Positions 1-9,114 are shown, numbered from the stretch's first letter. The stretch: 64,000 bases of DNA from Lachnoclostridium edouardi (GCF_900240245.1 NZ_OESQ01000001.1:1542157-1606156), one strand, 5' to 3'. A program made the numbers and translations. Notes: generated by a model from the letters alone, not told the origin.

Positions 1-342
1 GTTCTCATTTTCCTGTACAGCCGCCTCCACGCTGGAGTATACAATATCAGCAGTTTCCTTATTCTCACTCTTTCTCATCATGGCTTCTTCCACTTTTTTC
101 ACCAGCTCATCCAGGTCATATCCCTCCCGGCTTTCCACCACGATCATCAAATCGCCTTTGCCTGCTGCTTCTGCCTCCTCTGTGTACAGCCCAACGTTTT
201 TTAAAACATCCTTGTTCATGGCTGTTCCCATAGCCACGTTCACCTGTTTCACTCCCTCAATGCTGTTTGCCCTTGTGGAAAGCGTCATCAGGGAAACGGA
301 ATCAAAATATGTATTCTTTTTTATGATTGTCCTAATTGGCAT
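1..342 (-). CDS. fdrA: FdrA-like protein, N-terminal part (runs off the window)
   Basis: The gene starts at 342 on the minus strand and leaves the window at base 1, so only 114 residues are visible. The start reads MPIRTIIKKNTYFDSVSLM, and the next stretch (STRANSIEGVKQVNVAMGT) is typical of FdrA, a relative of succinyl-CoA synthetase. In E. coli fdrA sits with ylbE, ylbF and ybcF, and the FdrA, YlbE and YlbF proteins have been reported to form oxamate carbamoyltransferase. Here the start overlaps the end of the upstream DUF2877 gene by 11 bp, which suggests translational coupling. The family call is good. The exact substrate cannot be read from this fragment. Confidence 0.8.
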   Translation of the reverse strand, partial: MPIRTIIKKNTYFDSVSLMTLSTRANSIEGVKQVNVAMGTAMNKDVLKNVGLYTEEAEAAGKGDLMIVVESREGYDLDELVKKVEEAMMRKSENKETADIVYSSVEAAVQENEN

Positions 343-1186
343 AATCCTTCTCCTTTTCCACTAATATTTTATATCCAGTTAAGATCCCATAAAGCAGGTC
401 CCGGCCTGATGAATGTCCAATAGCCATTACCTTTCTCAGAATCTCTCCTATGTTTTTTGAACGGGCAAGGGCCTCTGCAGCTTCTGACAGAATACTTCTG
501 TAAAAGCCTTTAGACGCTCTGTAAAGCCCTTCATAGCTGATATCTGTTGTCTCTTCCCTGGAATCTTTAATAATTTCCTCTAAAATGCTGTGCAGGTGTT
601 TTGCAGGGGAATTATCCAGGCCCAGCACCAGGAATATTCCCATCAGCACATCATCCCCGGAGGGCGTAAGCCCCTGCCCCAGTCCCAGCAGCCCCTTTCC
701 CGCCTGAATGATCTGCTCTCTGTCATCCTCCAGAAAAGCCTTCTGAACCAGCCTTGTTCTTTGAACCACCATCTGAAACGCCGCCGTCTCAAAACTGTAT
801 ATTGCTTCAGGTCCATTGGCATATATAAAGCTTTCAAGGTATTTCAGATTTTTCTCCAGCAAATCGCCGCTGCTTTTATAAACTCCTCTTTTTAAAACAT
901 AATGCTCTGCATGAGAAATATCTAATATTCTAGGTCCGATTATTATTCTTTTTTCATGGAAATAAACAGCTTCCCCTGCACAAATCTTACAGTCCTGAAA
1001 TTCATCAATATCTACCAGAATTGAAATGGGAGCATAATCCATTTTTCTTGTCACCAGAGAAATCATATTTTCATCTTCATCTGTTAAGTTAACTGTCCTG
1101 CGAAATACGGAATGCACCTTTCCGTATTTTGGCCCCTGGCTTAACATTTCCCCAATTTGGTTATGTAATGAAATTCCTCTCCACAT
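332..1186 (-). CDS. DUF2877 family protein, YlbF/AllH-like carbamoyltransferase subunit
   Basis: This is a 284-residue protein ending in KEKDYAN, with its 3' end overlapping the fdrA start. The central segment GLGQGLTPSGDDVLMGIF is the conserved signature of DUF2877 proteins such as E. coli YlbF. With FdrA and YlbE-type proteins this family has been assigned to the oxamate transcarbamylase complex, which makes carbamoyl phosphate from oxalurate. No membrane segment or signal peptide is visible, so it should be cytoplasmic. A carbamate kinase gene 6 kb away fits the same pathway. The YlbE-type partner would be expected beyond base 1. The function is inferred from family and context. Confidence 0.8.
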   Translation of the reverse strand: MWRGISLHNQIGEMLSQGPKYGKVHSVFRRTVNLTDEDENMISLVTRKMDYAPISILVDIDEFQDCKICAGEAVYFHEKRIIIGPRILDISHAEHYVLKRGVYKSSGDLLEKNLKYLESFIYANGPEAIYSFETAAFQMVVQRTRLVQKAFLEDDREQIIQAGKGLLGLGQGLTPSGDDVLMGIFLVLGLDNSPAKHLHSILEEIIKDSREETTDISYEGLYRASKGFYRSILSEAAEALARSKNIGEILRKVMAIGHSSGRDLLYGILTGYKILVEKEKDYAN

Positions 1187-1208
1187 TTCAATTCTCCTAT
1201 GCAGAATT

Positions 1209-2423
1209 TTACTTATTCATCATCTTTCTTACAGCCTCCAGCTCATTTAAGTACATGGGGGAGGCATTTTCTTTCGCCGCCTTTTCAAGTAGTTCTAATG
1301 CCATCTTATATTCCTTTAACAATACAAGGGACTGGGCCTTATGAAGCACATAAAGTGGATTTTTAGGGTCTGCCTCAATGGCTTGATCCATTGCCTCCAC
1401 AGCCTCTCTATGACGTCCTAAGGTTCTTAAACTGTTGGCTTTATGGAATAAATAATCGTACCTGGCAGGCTCCTTAGAAAGCAATCTGTCCATCTCTTCT
1501 ACAGCAGCCTCATGCATTCCCAGCTCTCTCAGATAATTGGATTTATGATACCTGTAGAAGAAATAGTCTGGATTTGTCTGGATTGCTTTATCATATTCTT
1601 CCAATGCCTCTTTTACCCGTTTCATAGTTCTGAAAACATTTGCGCGGTAAAACAGAAATTCCGGATATTCCTCCCCATATTTTTGGTAAATAGAAAGGGC
1701 CTCCTCATATCTCTCCAAAAGGGTATAACAGTATCCCAGAAGATAGCACTGTTCAGGCGTATCCCCGCCGCCCAGCTTTAAAATAGCCTCCTCATACTTT
1801 TCATGTTCAATAAGTTCTCTGATTTCTTTATAGTTGACCTTTTCTTCTCCTGCAAGCAGAGCTGTAACCTGAGCCTCTCCTCTGGATTCTGCCCAATCCT
1901 TTGCCGTCTTCCCTTCGTTATCCTTTAAACCGGGATCTGCCCCATTCTCCAGAAGCTTTCTAATAATGTCACAGTATAAAAAGCCTCCGTTGCCCAGTAT
2001 GACAGCCTCCTGAAGAGCGCTCCAGCCCAGATTATTTACATGATTTACCGGCACTCCGGCTTTCAAAGCAATTTCTACAGTTTTTAAGTACCCCTTTTCA
2101 CTGCTGGGCAGCAGCACTGTTCCCCCAAACCGGTTGATGGAAGTAATTTCCGGCTGATACTTTAAAGCTGCCTGCAGAATTTTGTGAAATCCATTGGCTC
2201 CTGCGCACAGCCATGGGCTGAGCATTGTATAGTCTCTAATATTCAGGTCCGCCCCTTTATCTAACAGTAATTCTGCCATGTGCAAATCATTATTCATAAC
2301 TGCAATCATCAGCGCCGTTCTGCCATTTTCGTCCTGCTCGTCTACAGGTATTCCCATATGAAGCAATGCTTCTGCCTGTTTTATATGGCCATCTCCCACA
2401 GCCTTTAAAAGTTCTAAGCTCAT
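1209..2423 (-). CDS. Ankyrin repeat and TPR repeat protein
   Basis: This 404-residue cytoplasmic protein has two repeat blocks. Residues 1 to about 190 form ankyrin repeats, seen as DEQDENGRTALMIAVMNNDL and NLGWSALQEAVILGNGG. Residues about 200-400 form tetratricopeptide repeats with regular 34-residue spacing, for example AIQTNPDYFFYRYHKSNYL and AIEADPKNPLYVLHKAQSL. No catalytic motif is seen, so a scaffold or protein-binding role is likely. It lies between the M24 gene (37 bp gap) and the DUF2877 gene (22 bp gap) on the same strand, so it appears to be co-transcribed with the catabolic genes. Its partner is unknown. The domain call is firm and the role is open. Confidence 0.85.
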   Translation of the reverse strand: MSLELLKAVGDGHIKQAEALLHMGIPVDEQDENGRTALMIAVMNNDLHMAELLLDKGADLNIRDYTMLSPWLCAGANGFHKILQAALKYQPEITSINRFGGTVLLPSSEKGYLKTVEIALKAGVPVNHVNNLGWSALQEAVILGNGGFLYCDIIRKLLENGADPGLKDNEGKTAKDWAESRGEAQVTALLAGEEKVNYKEIRELIEHEKYEEAILKLGGGDTPEQCYLLGYCYTLLERYEEALSIYQKYGEEYPEFLFYRANVFRTMKRVKEALEEYDKAIQTNPDYFFYRYHKSNYLRELGMHEAAVEEMDRLLSKEPARYDYLFHKANSLRTLGRHREAVEAMDQAIEADPKNPLYVLHKAQSLVLLKEYKMALELLEKAAKENASPMYLNELEAVRKMMNK

Positions 2424-2460
2424 ACTCGTCTTTTCCTTTCATTATATTGCAGATTTGTCT

Positions 2461-3864
2461 TTATCCTTTAATCCGAATCGTCTCAGCCGGCGTATGGCAG
2501 GAAAGGTTTTCATATCCGTTTTCTGTTACAACATAACAATTTCCAATATTGGCGCCTGCGACCATAGTTTCCGTCCACTGTGGATGCAGCACAAAAACCA
2601 TACCTTTCTTACATGTATCTGTGTTGTGAGATGTAACCTCCAGATCGTGTGGATTTCCGTGCATTCCCGTTCCATGTCCCAGATTTGGATTGTGAGGACC
2701 TGTTACCGGGGGATAAACATGCATAAGTTTACGGCCAGTACGCTCTAAGTCTACATCCGGCACATACTGCAAAGGAATTTCCAAAGCAGACAAATCGTCA
2801 TTAGGCGCCCAGTTATACGGCATTGTAGCCGTTATGTTATCTTTTAAATATCCCTTTTCAATAAATACAGAAAAACCTGCCTCATTAATATCACAGATGC
2901 GGACCCCCGGGCGGATCATTTTCTCCGCTCTGTACAATGACTCTGTACAAATATTCAGCACTTCCTCCTGTTTTGGAGTAATATCTCCCACTGCAATCAT
3001 TCTGGCCATCTGAGCTGTATATCCCCTGTAAGAAATTCCGGAAACATAGAAATTAATCAGATCTCCCGGAACAATGGTGTGGCCGTAGGCCTTTCCAATA
3101 TGAGTTCCCCACTGATTTATGCCAATCTGGTAGCCGTCGGCATTTTCTCCTCCCCTGGCCAGCTGGGCAAATGTAAAAGCAGCATACAGCTCATAATCTG
3201 TAACTCCTGGTTTACATGCGTGACATGCGGCCTGAAAACCAATATCCATCAGCTGAGCAGAGGCGCGGATCTGGTCAATCTCACTTTCTGTCCTCAGGCG
3301 CTGCATATGTCTGATTACATGAGTTTCATCAGCAAATTTTGCTTTTGGAAGCAATTCCTTTAAAGCAGCCCAATGTTTTCCTGAGGAGCCGTCGCCCATT
3401 AATCCGATGCTGGCTGACTGAAATCCCATACTTGCCAATTCTTTCGCCACGCCTTCTATCAGCTTTTCCTCTGACAGCGCCGGGCGTCCAGAATACTCCC
3501 GTCCTAATGCTCCAACCTGATATAATTTCTCAACTCCCACAGCCTCTCCCCAGGACGGCGGCAGAATCACTGCCTGAGTATAAAAGGAAAACAGCACAAG
3601 CCCTTTTCTGCTGTCTGAAGGAATGATTAATATACCTTCCCTGTTCCAATCGCACAAATATCTTAAATATTTATTTGACGTATGGTAATTTAACACTCCG
3701 TTGGCATTTACTAAAGTAACATCATGTTCTCCGTGAATGGCCTTCTGTCTGATATGGGCAATTCTGTCCTGGAATTCCTCTTCCGGTATTGCCTTTGGCG
3801 GTATAAATTCAAAATCCGGCTCAAAGCCGTCTAAAAGCTTTTCAAAACGTTTATCTAACATCAT
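2461..3864 (-). CDS. M24 family protein, creatinase-like, metal ligands replaced
   Basis: This 467-residue protein has the creatinase N-terminal domain followed by a pita-bread M24 domain from about residue 190. The conserved His of the fold is present in NLGHGTGMHGNPHD. The usual metal-binding residues are not: the two Asp positions read GDLINFYVSG and YTAQMARM, and the two Glu positions read VFVLHPQW and IGNCYVV. Metal-independent creatinase shows this kind of loss, whereas prolidase and methionine aminopeptidase keep all five ligands. In a locus with carbamoyltransferase and carbamate kinase genes, hydrolysis of an amidino or ureido compound is plausible. The substrate is not known, and many databases would call this Xaa-Pro peptidase. 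Confidence 0.7.
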   Translation of the reverse strand: MMLDKRFEKLLDGFEPDFEFIPPKAIPEEEFQDRIAHIRQKAIHGEHDVTLVNANGVLNYHTSNKYLRYLCDWNREGILIIPSDSRKGLVLFSFYTQAVILPPSWGEAVGVEKLYQVGALGREYSGRPALSEEKLIEGVAKELASMGFQSASIGLMGDGSSGKHWAALKELLPKAKFADETHVIRHMQRLRTESEIDQIRASAQLMDIGFQAACHACKPGVTDYELYAAFTFAQLARGGENADGYQIGINQWGTHIGKAYGHTIVPGDLINFYVSGISYRGYTAQMARMIAVGDITPKQEEVLNICTESLYRAEKMIRPGVRICDINEAGFSVFIEKGYLKDNITATMPYNWAPNDDLSALEIPLQYVPDVDLERTGRKLMHVYPPVTGPHNPNLGHGTGMHGNPHDLEVTSHNTDTCKKGMVFVLHPQWTETMVAGANIGNCYVVTENGYENLSCHTPAETIRIKG

Positions 3865-3926
3865 TATTTTCAGCTCCTTTATTTTATAAATTTTTCGGTT
3901 TTTATCACTCAGTTTTGGTTCTGTGC

Positions 3927-5246
3927 CTAAACTGAGTTTCCTGCTTTTTTCTCCCTGGAAAACAGCACCATTCCTATAATCACAGTGGACATTAGTCCCA
4001 CTCCTAAAATATAAATAGGGATTCTGTTATAAAGCACCACAGAGGCGGCAAATGGAATCAGAATAAAGTTCCAGAAAAATACAGCGTTATAAACTCCTAA
4101 GGCCTCATAAATACAGGATTTATTTTCTGGGTCCACCGCCCGAACCAGAGAAAGCCCCTGAGGATTAGAGCCTGTACACATTCCAAAAAGCATAAGGCTT
4201 TTCTCAAACCACTGAGGATGGCCAATTTTCTTCATCCATATAAATATAAACAAGCCAGTGACCGTCATGCTGATTAATGCATGTAAAAACAAAGGCGCAA
4301 ATAACTTGCTGACAACATCCAGCTGAATTGTGGCGCAGGCAGCCAGAATAATCATTTCCAATGTAAAGTTGCTGATCTGGTTTACTGTATCTTTATCTAC
4401 AAATTTATCTAATTTCAGCTTGCGCATAACAGGCCACAAAATCAAACCGCCCACTAATCCCCACAGCATAGCGCCTATATTGCCGAAAAACGGAATCACC
4501 TGAGCCAGACCGGCAAAGATTAATTCGCCCAGTTTTATAGCCACGGCAATAATTCCCAGCTGCAAAGCAATTCCAGTAACATTTGTAGGGTTTACTGTAG
4601 TTTTTCCTAATGCTTCTCTTTTCTCCTCAGGAAGAGTGCCGCGGAAAAAATATTTTGGCTGATTTGCAATATCATGTGTAAAAGTAGCCCATCCTTTGCG
4701 GACGCCGTAGTTTGCTATTATCATACCTGGAATCATTGCAAACAAAATACCAATGGTAGCCATAACCATTCCAATACTTTGAGCGCCTAACATGCCTTCA
4801 GGATCAATAACTTCAGAAACTACAGGAACTGTTCCGTGGGAACCATGATAAGCCGCAACCCCCATTAATCCCCAGCCCTCTGGAAGATCAGGCCAGAATT
4901 TAATAAATAAGGCTCCCAGCAAAAGTCCGAATATCATCTGGAATCCAAAAGCTGTCATATTTGCAAAAGTAAAGTCTAGATGCTGGTATATTCTTTTTGC
5001 GGATACTGTAACGCCTATAGGCACGCAAGCCATAATAATACGCATACCAATACTTGTAATATCTGTGAAAGCCACTGGAATTTCAATGATGCCTAACACC
5101 TGCTGCCCTAAAATCAGTCCTAAAAATCCTCCGATTAAGCTGGCCGGCAGAAGCACCTTTTGTAACGGCGGCACCAATTCTCGGATTACAACACCTGCAA
5201 TTAAAAGTAAACCAAATAAAATCATTGCATTATACATATCTAACAT
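3927..5246 (-). CDS. Sodium/glutamate symporter-like membrane carrier
   Basis: This 439-residue protein is strongly hydrophobic with about 10-12 membrane segments. Its glycine-rich re-entrant stretches (GVAAYHGSHGTVPVVSEVI near residue 130, and MCTGSNPQGLSLVRAVD near 360) occupy the positions of the two inverted repeats of GltS-type carriers. The start is supported by an AAGGAGGGG ribosome binding site. It is the first gene of a minus-strand run leading to the M24, ankyrin/TPR, DUF2877 and fdrA genes. It probably imports the substrate that those enzymes degrade, rather than glutamate itself. The substrate is inferred only from position. Confidence 0.7.
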   Translation of the reverse strand: MLDMYNAMILFGLLLIAGVVIRELVPPLQKVLLPASLIGGFLGLILGQQVLGIIEIPVAFTDITSIGMRIIMACVPIGVTVSAKRIYQHLDFTFANMTAFGFQMIFGLLLGALFIKFWPDLPEGWGLMGVAAYHGSHGTVPVVSEVIDPEGMLGAQSIGMVMATIGILFAMIPGMIIANYGVRKGWATFTHDIANQPKYFFRGTLPEEKREALGKTTVNPTNVTGIALQLGIIAVAIKLGELIFAGLAQVIPFFGNIGAMLWGLVGGLILWPVMRKLKLDKFVDKDTVNQISNFTLEMIILAACATIQLDVVSKLFAPLFLHALISMTVTGLFIFIWMKKIGHPQWFEKSLMLFGMCTGSNPQGLSLVRAVDPENKSCIYEALGVYNAVFFWNFILIPFAASVVLYNRIPIYILGVGLMSTVIIGMVLFSREKKAGNSV

Positions 5247-5510
5247 TATTTTCCCCTCCTTATTATCTCAGCATTCTTTCCCCGGTGAATGCGTATAGCT
5301 ATTGCCTGCAAAGACAGATTCCCTTCCCTCCTTTCAGCCTGTCCTGCTGATTTTTGATTATGAATATCCATAATCTTTTCTTTATTTCTTGTTCCTCCTA
5401 TTTATTTTTTTCCATTATAAAATTTTACAGTAGGTTTAACATTGTACGATTAATACCAAAAGACCCGGTTCTTATTGGTTAAATAATACAAATAAGCGCA
5501 GAGATTCTTA

Positions 5511-5519
5511 TGGTATAAT
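5511..5519 (+). promoter_or_regulatory. Extended -10 promoter of the PucR-type gene
   Basis: TGGTATAAT at 5511-5519 is a consensus extended -10 element 48 bp upstream of the regulator start. No good -35 is visible at the right distance. The rest of the 320 bp divergent region (5247-5566) is AT rich and must also carry the promoter of the leftward carrier operon, but I could not pick it with confidence. Confidence 0.55.
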
Positions 5520-5566
5520 CAAAGGGAACTTCTGGTTCCCACAGTTTTATAAAATAAGGAGGCAGT

Positions 5567-7255
5567 ATGTTAACAGTTAGAAAATTTCTTGAATTGCCGG
5601 CTTTTCAGGAGCTGAAAATCGTTTCCGGCTTTCAGGGCTTAGACAACGTAATATCCAGCGTAAATATTATGGATAATCCTGACGCCCTTGACTGGTTTTC
5701 CCCAGGAGAACTGCTTTTAACTTCAGGCTATTTTTTTAAGGACAGCATTGATATACAAAATCAGGTTGTCAGGCAGCTGAGAAGCATTAATTGTCCCGCT
5801 TTATGCATTAAGCCCAAAAGATATCTGGGAAGTATTCCCCAAAATATTATTATGTTATCAGAGGAACTGAATCTTCCGGTTATTGAGCTTCCATACGGAA
5901 TGCCTTTTTCAAGAATATCTAATATTATTCAGGAGGAAATATCAGGCAATTATGATGTTTTAAATAAAAAATCCCTGGACATACACGAGACATTTTTCAA
6001 AATCTCTCTCCAGGGCAGAGGCGTCTCGAAAATTTCCAAGGTGTTGTCTGAAATGATATCAAACCCTGTAATACTTATGGATAAATATTTCAATATTATC
6101 AACTGGTCTGATATAGAGGAAAATCCTTATCCGTTAAAGGAGTATATCGGAGGCCACTTAGATAAATTTATTCTTAATACAGAGTATATTGCTTCACTTC
6201 CCCCTGAGTTTGAACTTCTCCAGAAACCTTTGGCCAGAGAGCTGGATATAGGCGGGCATATGATTGACACTGTAATTACTTCTGTTTATATACAAAATAT
6301 TCACTACGGCTATATTCTGGTTTGGAAAACAGTGAGAGACTTGTCTGATATTGACTACATTGCTTTGGAGCACAGCACCATGTCTTTTGCTTTAGAGCGC
6401 ATCAGAAATAATGAAATCCAGAGGATGAAAAACAGAATCAGACAGGATTTTTTAGATGATCTTCTTATGGGAAATATTACGGATGCAGAAAACCTGAAAT
6501 ATCTTTGCGATATTCACAGAATTAATATTAATTTGTCTTACGCTCCTATTGTGTTATCTTTAAATTTCCACAGCCATGAAGATTATGATTTGATTGAGAA
6601 GAAAACATATGAGGACGGGAAGGTTCAGGAGCTTTTAAACTTTCTCGATAATTTTGGAAACAACAAATCTTATACCATTCTCAGTCTAAGTATTCACGGT
6701 CAAATCCGTATTTTAATCGGATTCAGGAAAAATGTTTTTGACGGCGGAATTCAGTCTATGAAAATCCTGTGCAGCGAATTGGTGGAGGAGGCGGAAAGCG
6801 GCATTGAAGGCATATCTATCCGCGCCGGCATCGGCGGCACCGCTAAAAGCTTAATGGACCTGCACTATTACTTTAATCAGGCTTTGGAAGCGCTGCGCCT
6901 TGCTAAAAACGGTCCTGCCCAAAAAAGAATCTGTCATTTTGACGATTTTGTAGTACATAATTTTCTGGAGGAAAATGTAAGCAATATTGAGATGAGGAAA
7001 TTTTTTGAAAATACATTAGGCCAATTATATCAATATGACAAGGATTTCGGCACAGACCTGATCGCCACCTTAGAGGCCTGGATAGAAAATAACCTTAATA
7101 TTGCAAAAACCTCCCGGTATTTGTACACACACAGAAATACTGTTTTGTACAGAATGGATAAGATTTCAAGTATATTAAATTCAAATCTAAAGGATGCAAA
7201 CGAGCTTTTAAAGTACCAGCTGGCTTTAAAAATTTACAGGCTGCTGGAGCTGTGA
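5567..7255 (+). CDS. PucR-family transcriptional regulator
   Basis: This 562-residue protein has an N-terminal PucR domain (about residues 5-125, LTVRKFLELPAFQELKIVSG and the DWFSPGELLLTSGY signature). The middle part is GGDEF-related, as in CdaR, and the C-terminal HTH_30 domain reads NNLNIAKTSRYLYTHRNTVLYRMDKI in two adjoining pieces at about residues 508-535. Members control purine, allantoin or other nitrogen catabolism in response to a pathway metabolite. It is divergent from the carrier-M24-DUF2877-fdrA run and convergent with the carbamate kinase gene, so it is the likely activator of both. The GGAGG ribosome binding site 5 bp upstream fixes the start. Confidence 0.88.
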   Translation: MLTVRKFLELPAFQELKIVSGFQGLDNVISSVNIMDNPDALDWFSPGELLLTSGYFFKDSIDIQNQVVRQLRSINCPALCIKPKRYLGSIPQNIIMLSEELNLPVIELPYGMPFSRISNIIQEEISGNYDVLNKKSLDIHETFFKISLQGRGVSKISKVLSEMISNPVILMDKYFNIINWSDIEENPYPLKEYIGGHLDKFILNTEYIASLPPEFELLQKPLARELDIGGHMIDTVITSVYIQNIHYGYILVWKTVRDLSDIDYIALEHSTMSFALERIRNNEIQRMKNRIRQDFLDDLLMGNITDAENLKYLCDIHRININLSYAPIVLSLNFHSHEDYDLIEKKTYEDGKVQELLNFLDNFGNNKSYTILSLSIHGQIRILIGFRKNVFDGGIQSMKILCSELVEEAESGIEGISIRAGIGGTAKSLMDLHYYFNQALEALRLAKNGPAQKRICHFDDFVVHNFLEENVSNIEMRKFFENTLGQLYQYDKDFGTDLIATLEAWIENNLNIAKTSRYLYTHRNTVLYRMDKISSILNSNLKDANELLKYQLALKIYRLLEL

Positions 7256-7268
7256 TCCTTGTGGTCTC

Positions 7269-7327
7269 CCCCTTCTGCAGATCCTTTTTACAAATCTATT
7301 TATAGGCAAATCTGCCTGCAGAAGGGG
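7269..7327. terminator. Convergent stem-loop between pucR-type gene and arcC
   Basis: CCCCTTCTGCAG at 7269-7280 pairs perfectly with CTGCAGAAGGGG at 7316-7327 across a 35-base loop. It sits between two converging genes and probably ends transcription from both. There is no strong T run, so it may act as a stability hairpin instead. Confidence 0.55.
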
Positions 7328-7337
7328 ATAAATGCCT

Positions 7338-8276
7338 TTAATCAGGAATAATCCTGGTTCCGTTTTCCCCTGTGATTGCTCCTTTTAATCCTCCAATAGA
7401 AGTAATTAAGGCAGTTTTTCTGCATGTTTCCACAAAGCTGACGGCAGCCTCTATTTTAGGCCCCATACTGCCGGGAGGAAACTGCCCTTCTTTCACATAA
7501 CCTTTTATTTCTTTAAGACCAATACGGGAAAGAAATCTTTGGGCAGGCTTCCCGAAATGTACAGCTACCTGGTCTACTCCAGTCAGCATAATCAAAAGAT
7601 CAGCCCCTATTTCTCTGGCTAAAAGTGAGGAAGCATAATCCTTATCAATCACTGCCTCCACGCCTGCATATCCGCTTTCCTGTTTTACTACCGGAATTCC
7701 TCCCCCTCCCGCGGCAATAACCAGAAAATCTTTATCCAACAAAGCCTTAATTCCATCCTTTTCCAAAATATTTAAAGGCTTTGGCGAGGCCACAACTCTC
7801 CTGTATCCTCTGCCGCTGTCCTCCTTCATCATATACCCTTTTTCATTTTCCAGGCGCTCCTTTTCTGCTAAGGTGAAAAATGGGCCCACTGGCTTTGTAG
7901 GATTTTTAAACCCGGAATCATTTTCATCTACAAGTACACGGGTTATTATTGATATAATGTTTTTATTTGTATTTCTTTTTGCCATAACATTTTCTAAGGC
8001 CTGCTTAATCAGATATCCTAAAAGTCCCTGAGTCTCAGCCCCACAGGCGTCCATTGGATAAGGCGGTATCATATCCTTTGCCGTTTCCTGCTTAATAAGT
8101 GTATTTCCAATTTGAGGGCCGTTTCCATGAGTTAAAACCACATGGTATCCGGCTTCTATTAAATCTATAATAGGAGCGCAGCATTTACTTATATTCTCCA
8201 TCTGCTCTTTTAACGTGCCCTTCTGCCCTTCTTGTATAATAGCATTTCCGCCTATTGCAACTACTGCAGTTTTCAT
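7338..8276 (-). CDS. arcC: Carbamate kinase
   Basis: The start chosen at 8276 gives MKTAVVAIGGNAI, the standard N-terminus of carbamate kinase, and removes 19 unlikely residues of a longer reading frame. The 312-residue length fits the family. Visible signatures are GYHVVLTHGNGPQIGN, the AAGGGGIPVV loop and PPGSMGPKIEA near the C-terminus. The enzyme makes ATP and carbamate from carbamoyl phosphate and ADP in the cytoplasm. No arginine deiminase or ornithine carbamoyltransferase gene is nearby. The presence of fdrA and DUF2877 genes therefore points to the oxalurate/oxamate route, as with E. coli ybcF (allK), rather than the arginine deiminase route. Confidence 0.92.
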   Translation of the reverse strand: MKTAVVAIGGNAIIQEGQKGTLKEQMENISKCCAPIIDLIEAGYHVVLTHGNGPQIGNTLIKQETAKDMIPPYPMDACGAETQGLLGYLIKQALENVMAKRNTNKNIISIITRVLVDENDSGFKNPTKPVGPFFTLAEKERLENEKGYMMKEDSGRGYRRVVASPKPLNILEKDGIKALLDKDFLVIAAGGGGIPVVKQESGYAGVEAVIDKDYASSLLAREIGADLLIMLTGVDQVAVHFGKPAQRFLSRIGLKEIKGYVKEGQFPPGSMGPKIEAAVSFVETCRKTALITSIGGLKGAITGENGTRIIPD

Positions 8277-8439
8277 ATAACACCATCCCTCCCTTTTGCC
8301 GTCCTTACTATCAGCGTACATTGATGGTATCATATTTAAAAATGGTTCTGGATGGTTAAATCATACAAAAAAACATGGATTGCACTGTACAGAACATCTG
8401 AACCCATATGATCTGTTTTAATTAAAAACTACTTTTCGT

Positions 8440-8460
8440 TGATAAATGTTATATTTATCA
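8440..8460. promoter_or_regulatory. Palindromic operator-like site upstream of rubrerythrin
   Basis: TGATAAAT at 8440-8447 and ATTTATCA at 8453-8460 form a perfect inverted repeat with a 5-base centre. It lies in the 298 bp region between the divergent arcC and rubrerythrin genes. The protein that binds it is not known; PerR would be one candidate for a rubrerythrin gene. Confidence 0.5.
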
Positions 8461-8473
8461 CATGAACTAAAAA

Positions 8474-8547
8474 CTGTTTGTTTACAGACAGCTTATTAAT
8501 TTTAAAAAACTGGTTCATCTGTTTTAGATTGAGCCGGTTTTCTTTTT
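8474..8547 (+). terminator. Two stem-loops, the second terminator-like, in the rubrerythrin leader
   Basis: CTGTTTG (8474-8480) pairs with CAGACAG (8485-8491). AACTGGTTCA (8508-8517) then pairs with TGAGCCGGTT (8530-8539), followed by TTCTTTTTC. The second looks like an intrinsic terminator on the plus strand only 30 bp before the rubrerythrin start. No upstream plus-strand gene needs it, so it may attenuate the rubrerythrin transcript. Confidence 0.45.
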
Positions 8548-8574
8548 CTATATCATTCAAAGGAGGAATTTACT

Positions 8575-9111
8575 ATGTCAAAGTACGCAGGAACAAAAAC
8601 TGAAAAGAATCTGATGGACGCATTTTCCGGCGAGTCTCAGGCTAGAAATAAGTATACCTATTATGCCTCTGCCGCTAAAAAGGCCGGATACGAGCAGTTA
8701 GCTGCTTTATACCTGGAAACTGCTGATCAGGAAAAGGAACATGCTAAAATGTGGTTCAAGGAATTCCACGGCATTGGCTCTTCAGAGGAGAATCTGGTGG
8801 ATGCCGCTGCAGGAGAGAATTACGAGTGGACTGATATGTATGCCCGTATGGCCAGAGAAGCCCGCGAGGAAGGCTTTGAGGAGCTGGCAATTAAGTTTGA
8901 ATTAGTTGCCAAAGTAGAAGCTGCACATGAAAGACGTTCTCAGAAGCTTTTAGAGAACCTGAAAAAAGACGGCACATTTAAGGGCGACGCTCCTTTAGGC
9001 TGGAAATGCCGCAACTGCGGATATATCCATGAAGGCGACGAGGCTCCTGAGGTATGTCCATGCTGCAACCATCCAAAAGCTTATTTTGAAAGAAAATGTG
9101 AAAACTATTAA
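8575..9111 (+). CDS. rbr: Rubrerythrin
   Basis: This 178-residue protein has a ferritin-like di-iron domain (residues 8 to about 140) with the ExxH-type ligands in [13 protein letters not shown] and [15 protein letters not shown]-terminal rubredoxin domain follows, in which [20 protein letters not shown] carries the first three Cys ligands and CC(N)H the last. Rubrerythrins reduce hydrogen peroxide in the cytoplasm of anaerobes using electrons from rubredoxin or NADH-dependent partners. The length is slightly below the classic 190 residues. It is a single gene with its own structured leader and a terminator-like palindrome after it. Confidence 0.95.
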   Translation: MSKYAGTKTEKNLMDAFSGESQARNKYTYYASAAKKAGYEQLAALYLETADQEKEHAKMWFKEFHGIGSSEENLVDAAAGENYEWTDMYARMAREAREEGFEELAIKFELVAKVEAAHERRSQKLLENLKKDGTFKGDAPLGWKCRNCGYIHEGDEAPEVCPCCNHPKAYFERKCENY

Positions 9112-9114
9112 TTT

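Noticed and set aside
2461..3864. Annotation as Xaa-Pro aminopeptidase or prolidase
   Set aside because: The fold fits, but the two Asp and two Glu metal ligands are all replaced, so a metallopeptidase call is not supported.
7338..8333. Longer carbamate kinase start at 8333
   Set aside because: The extra 19 residues have no family match, while MKTAVVAIGG at 8276 is the standard start behind a GGGAGGG site.
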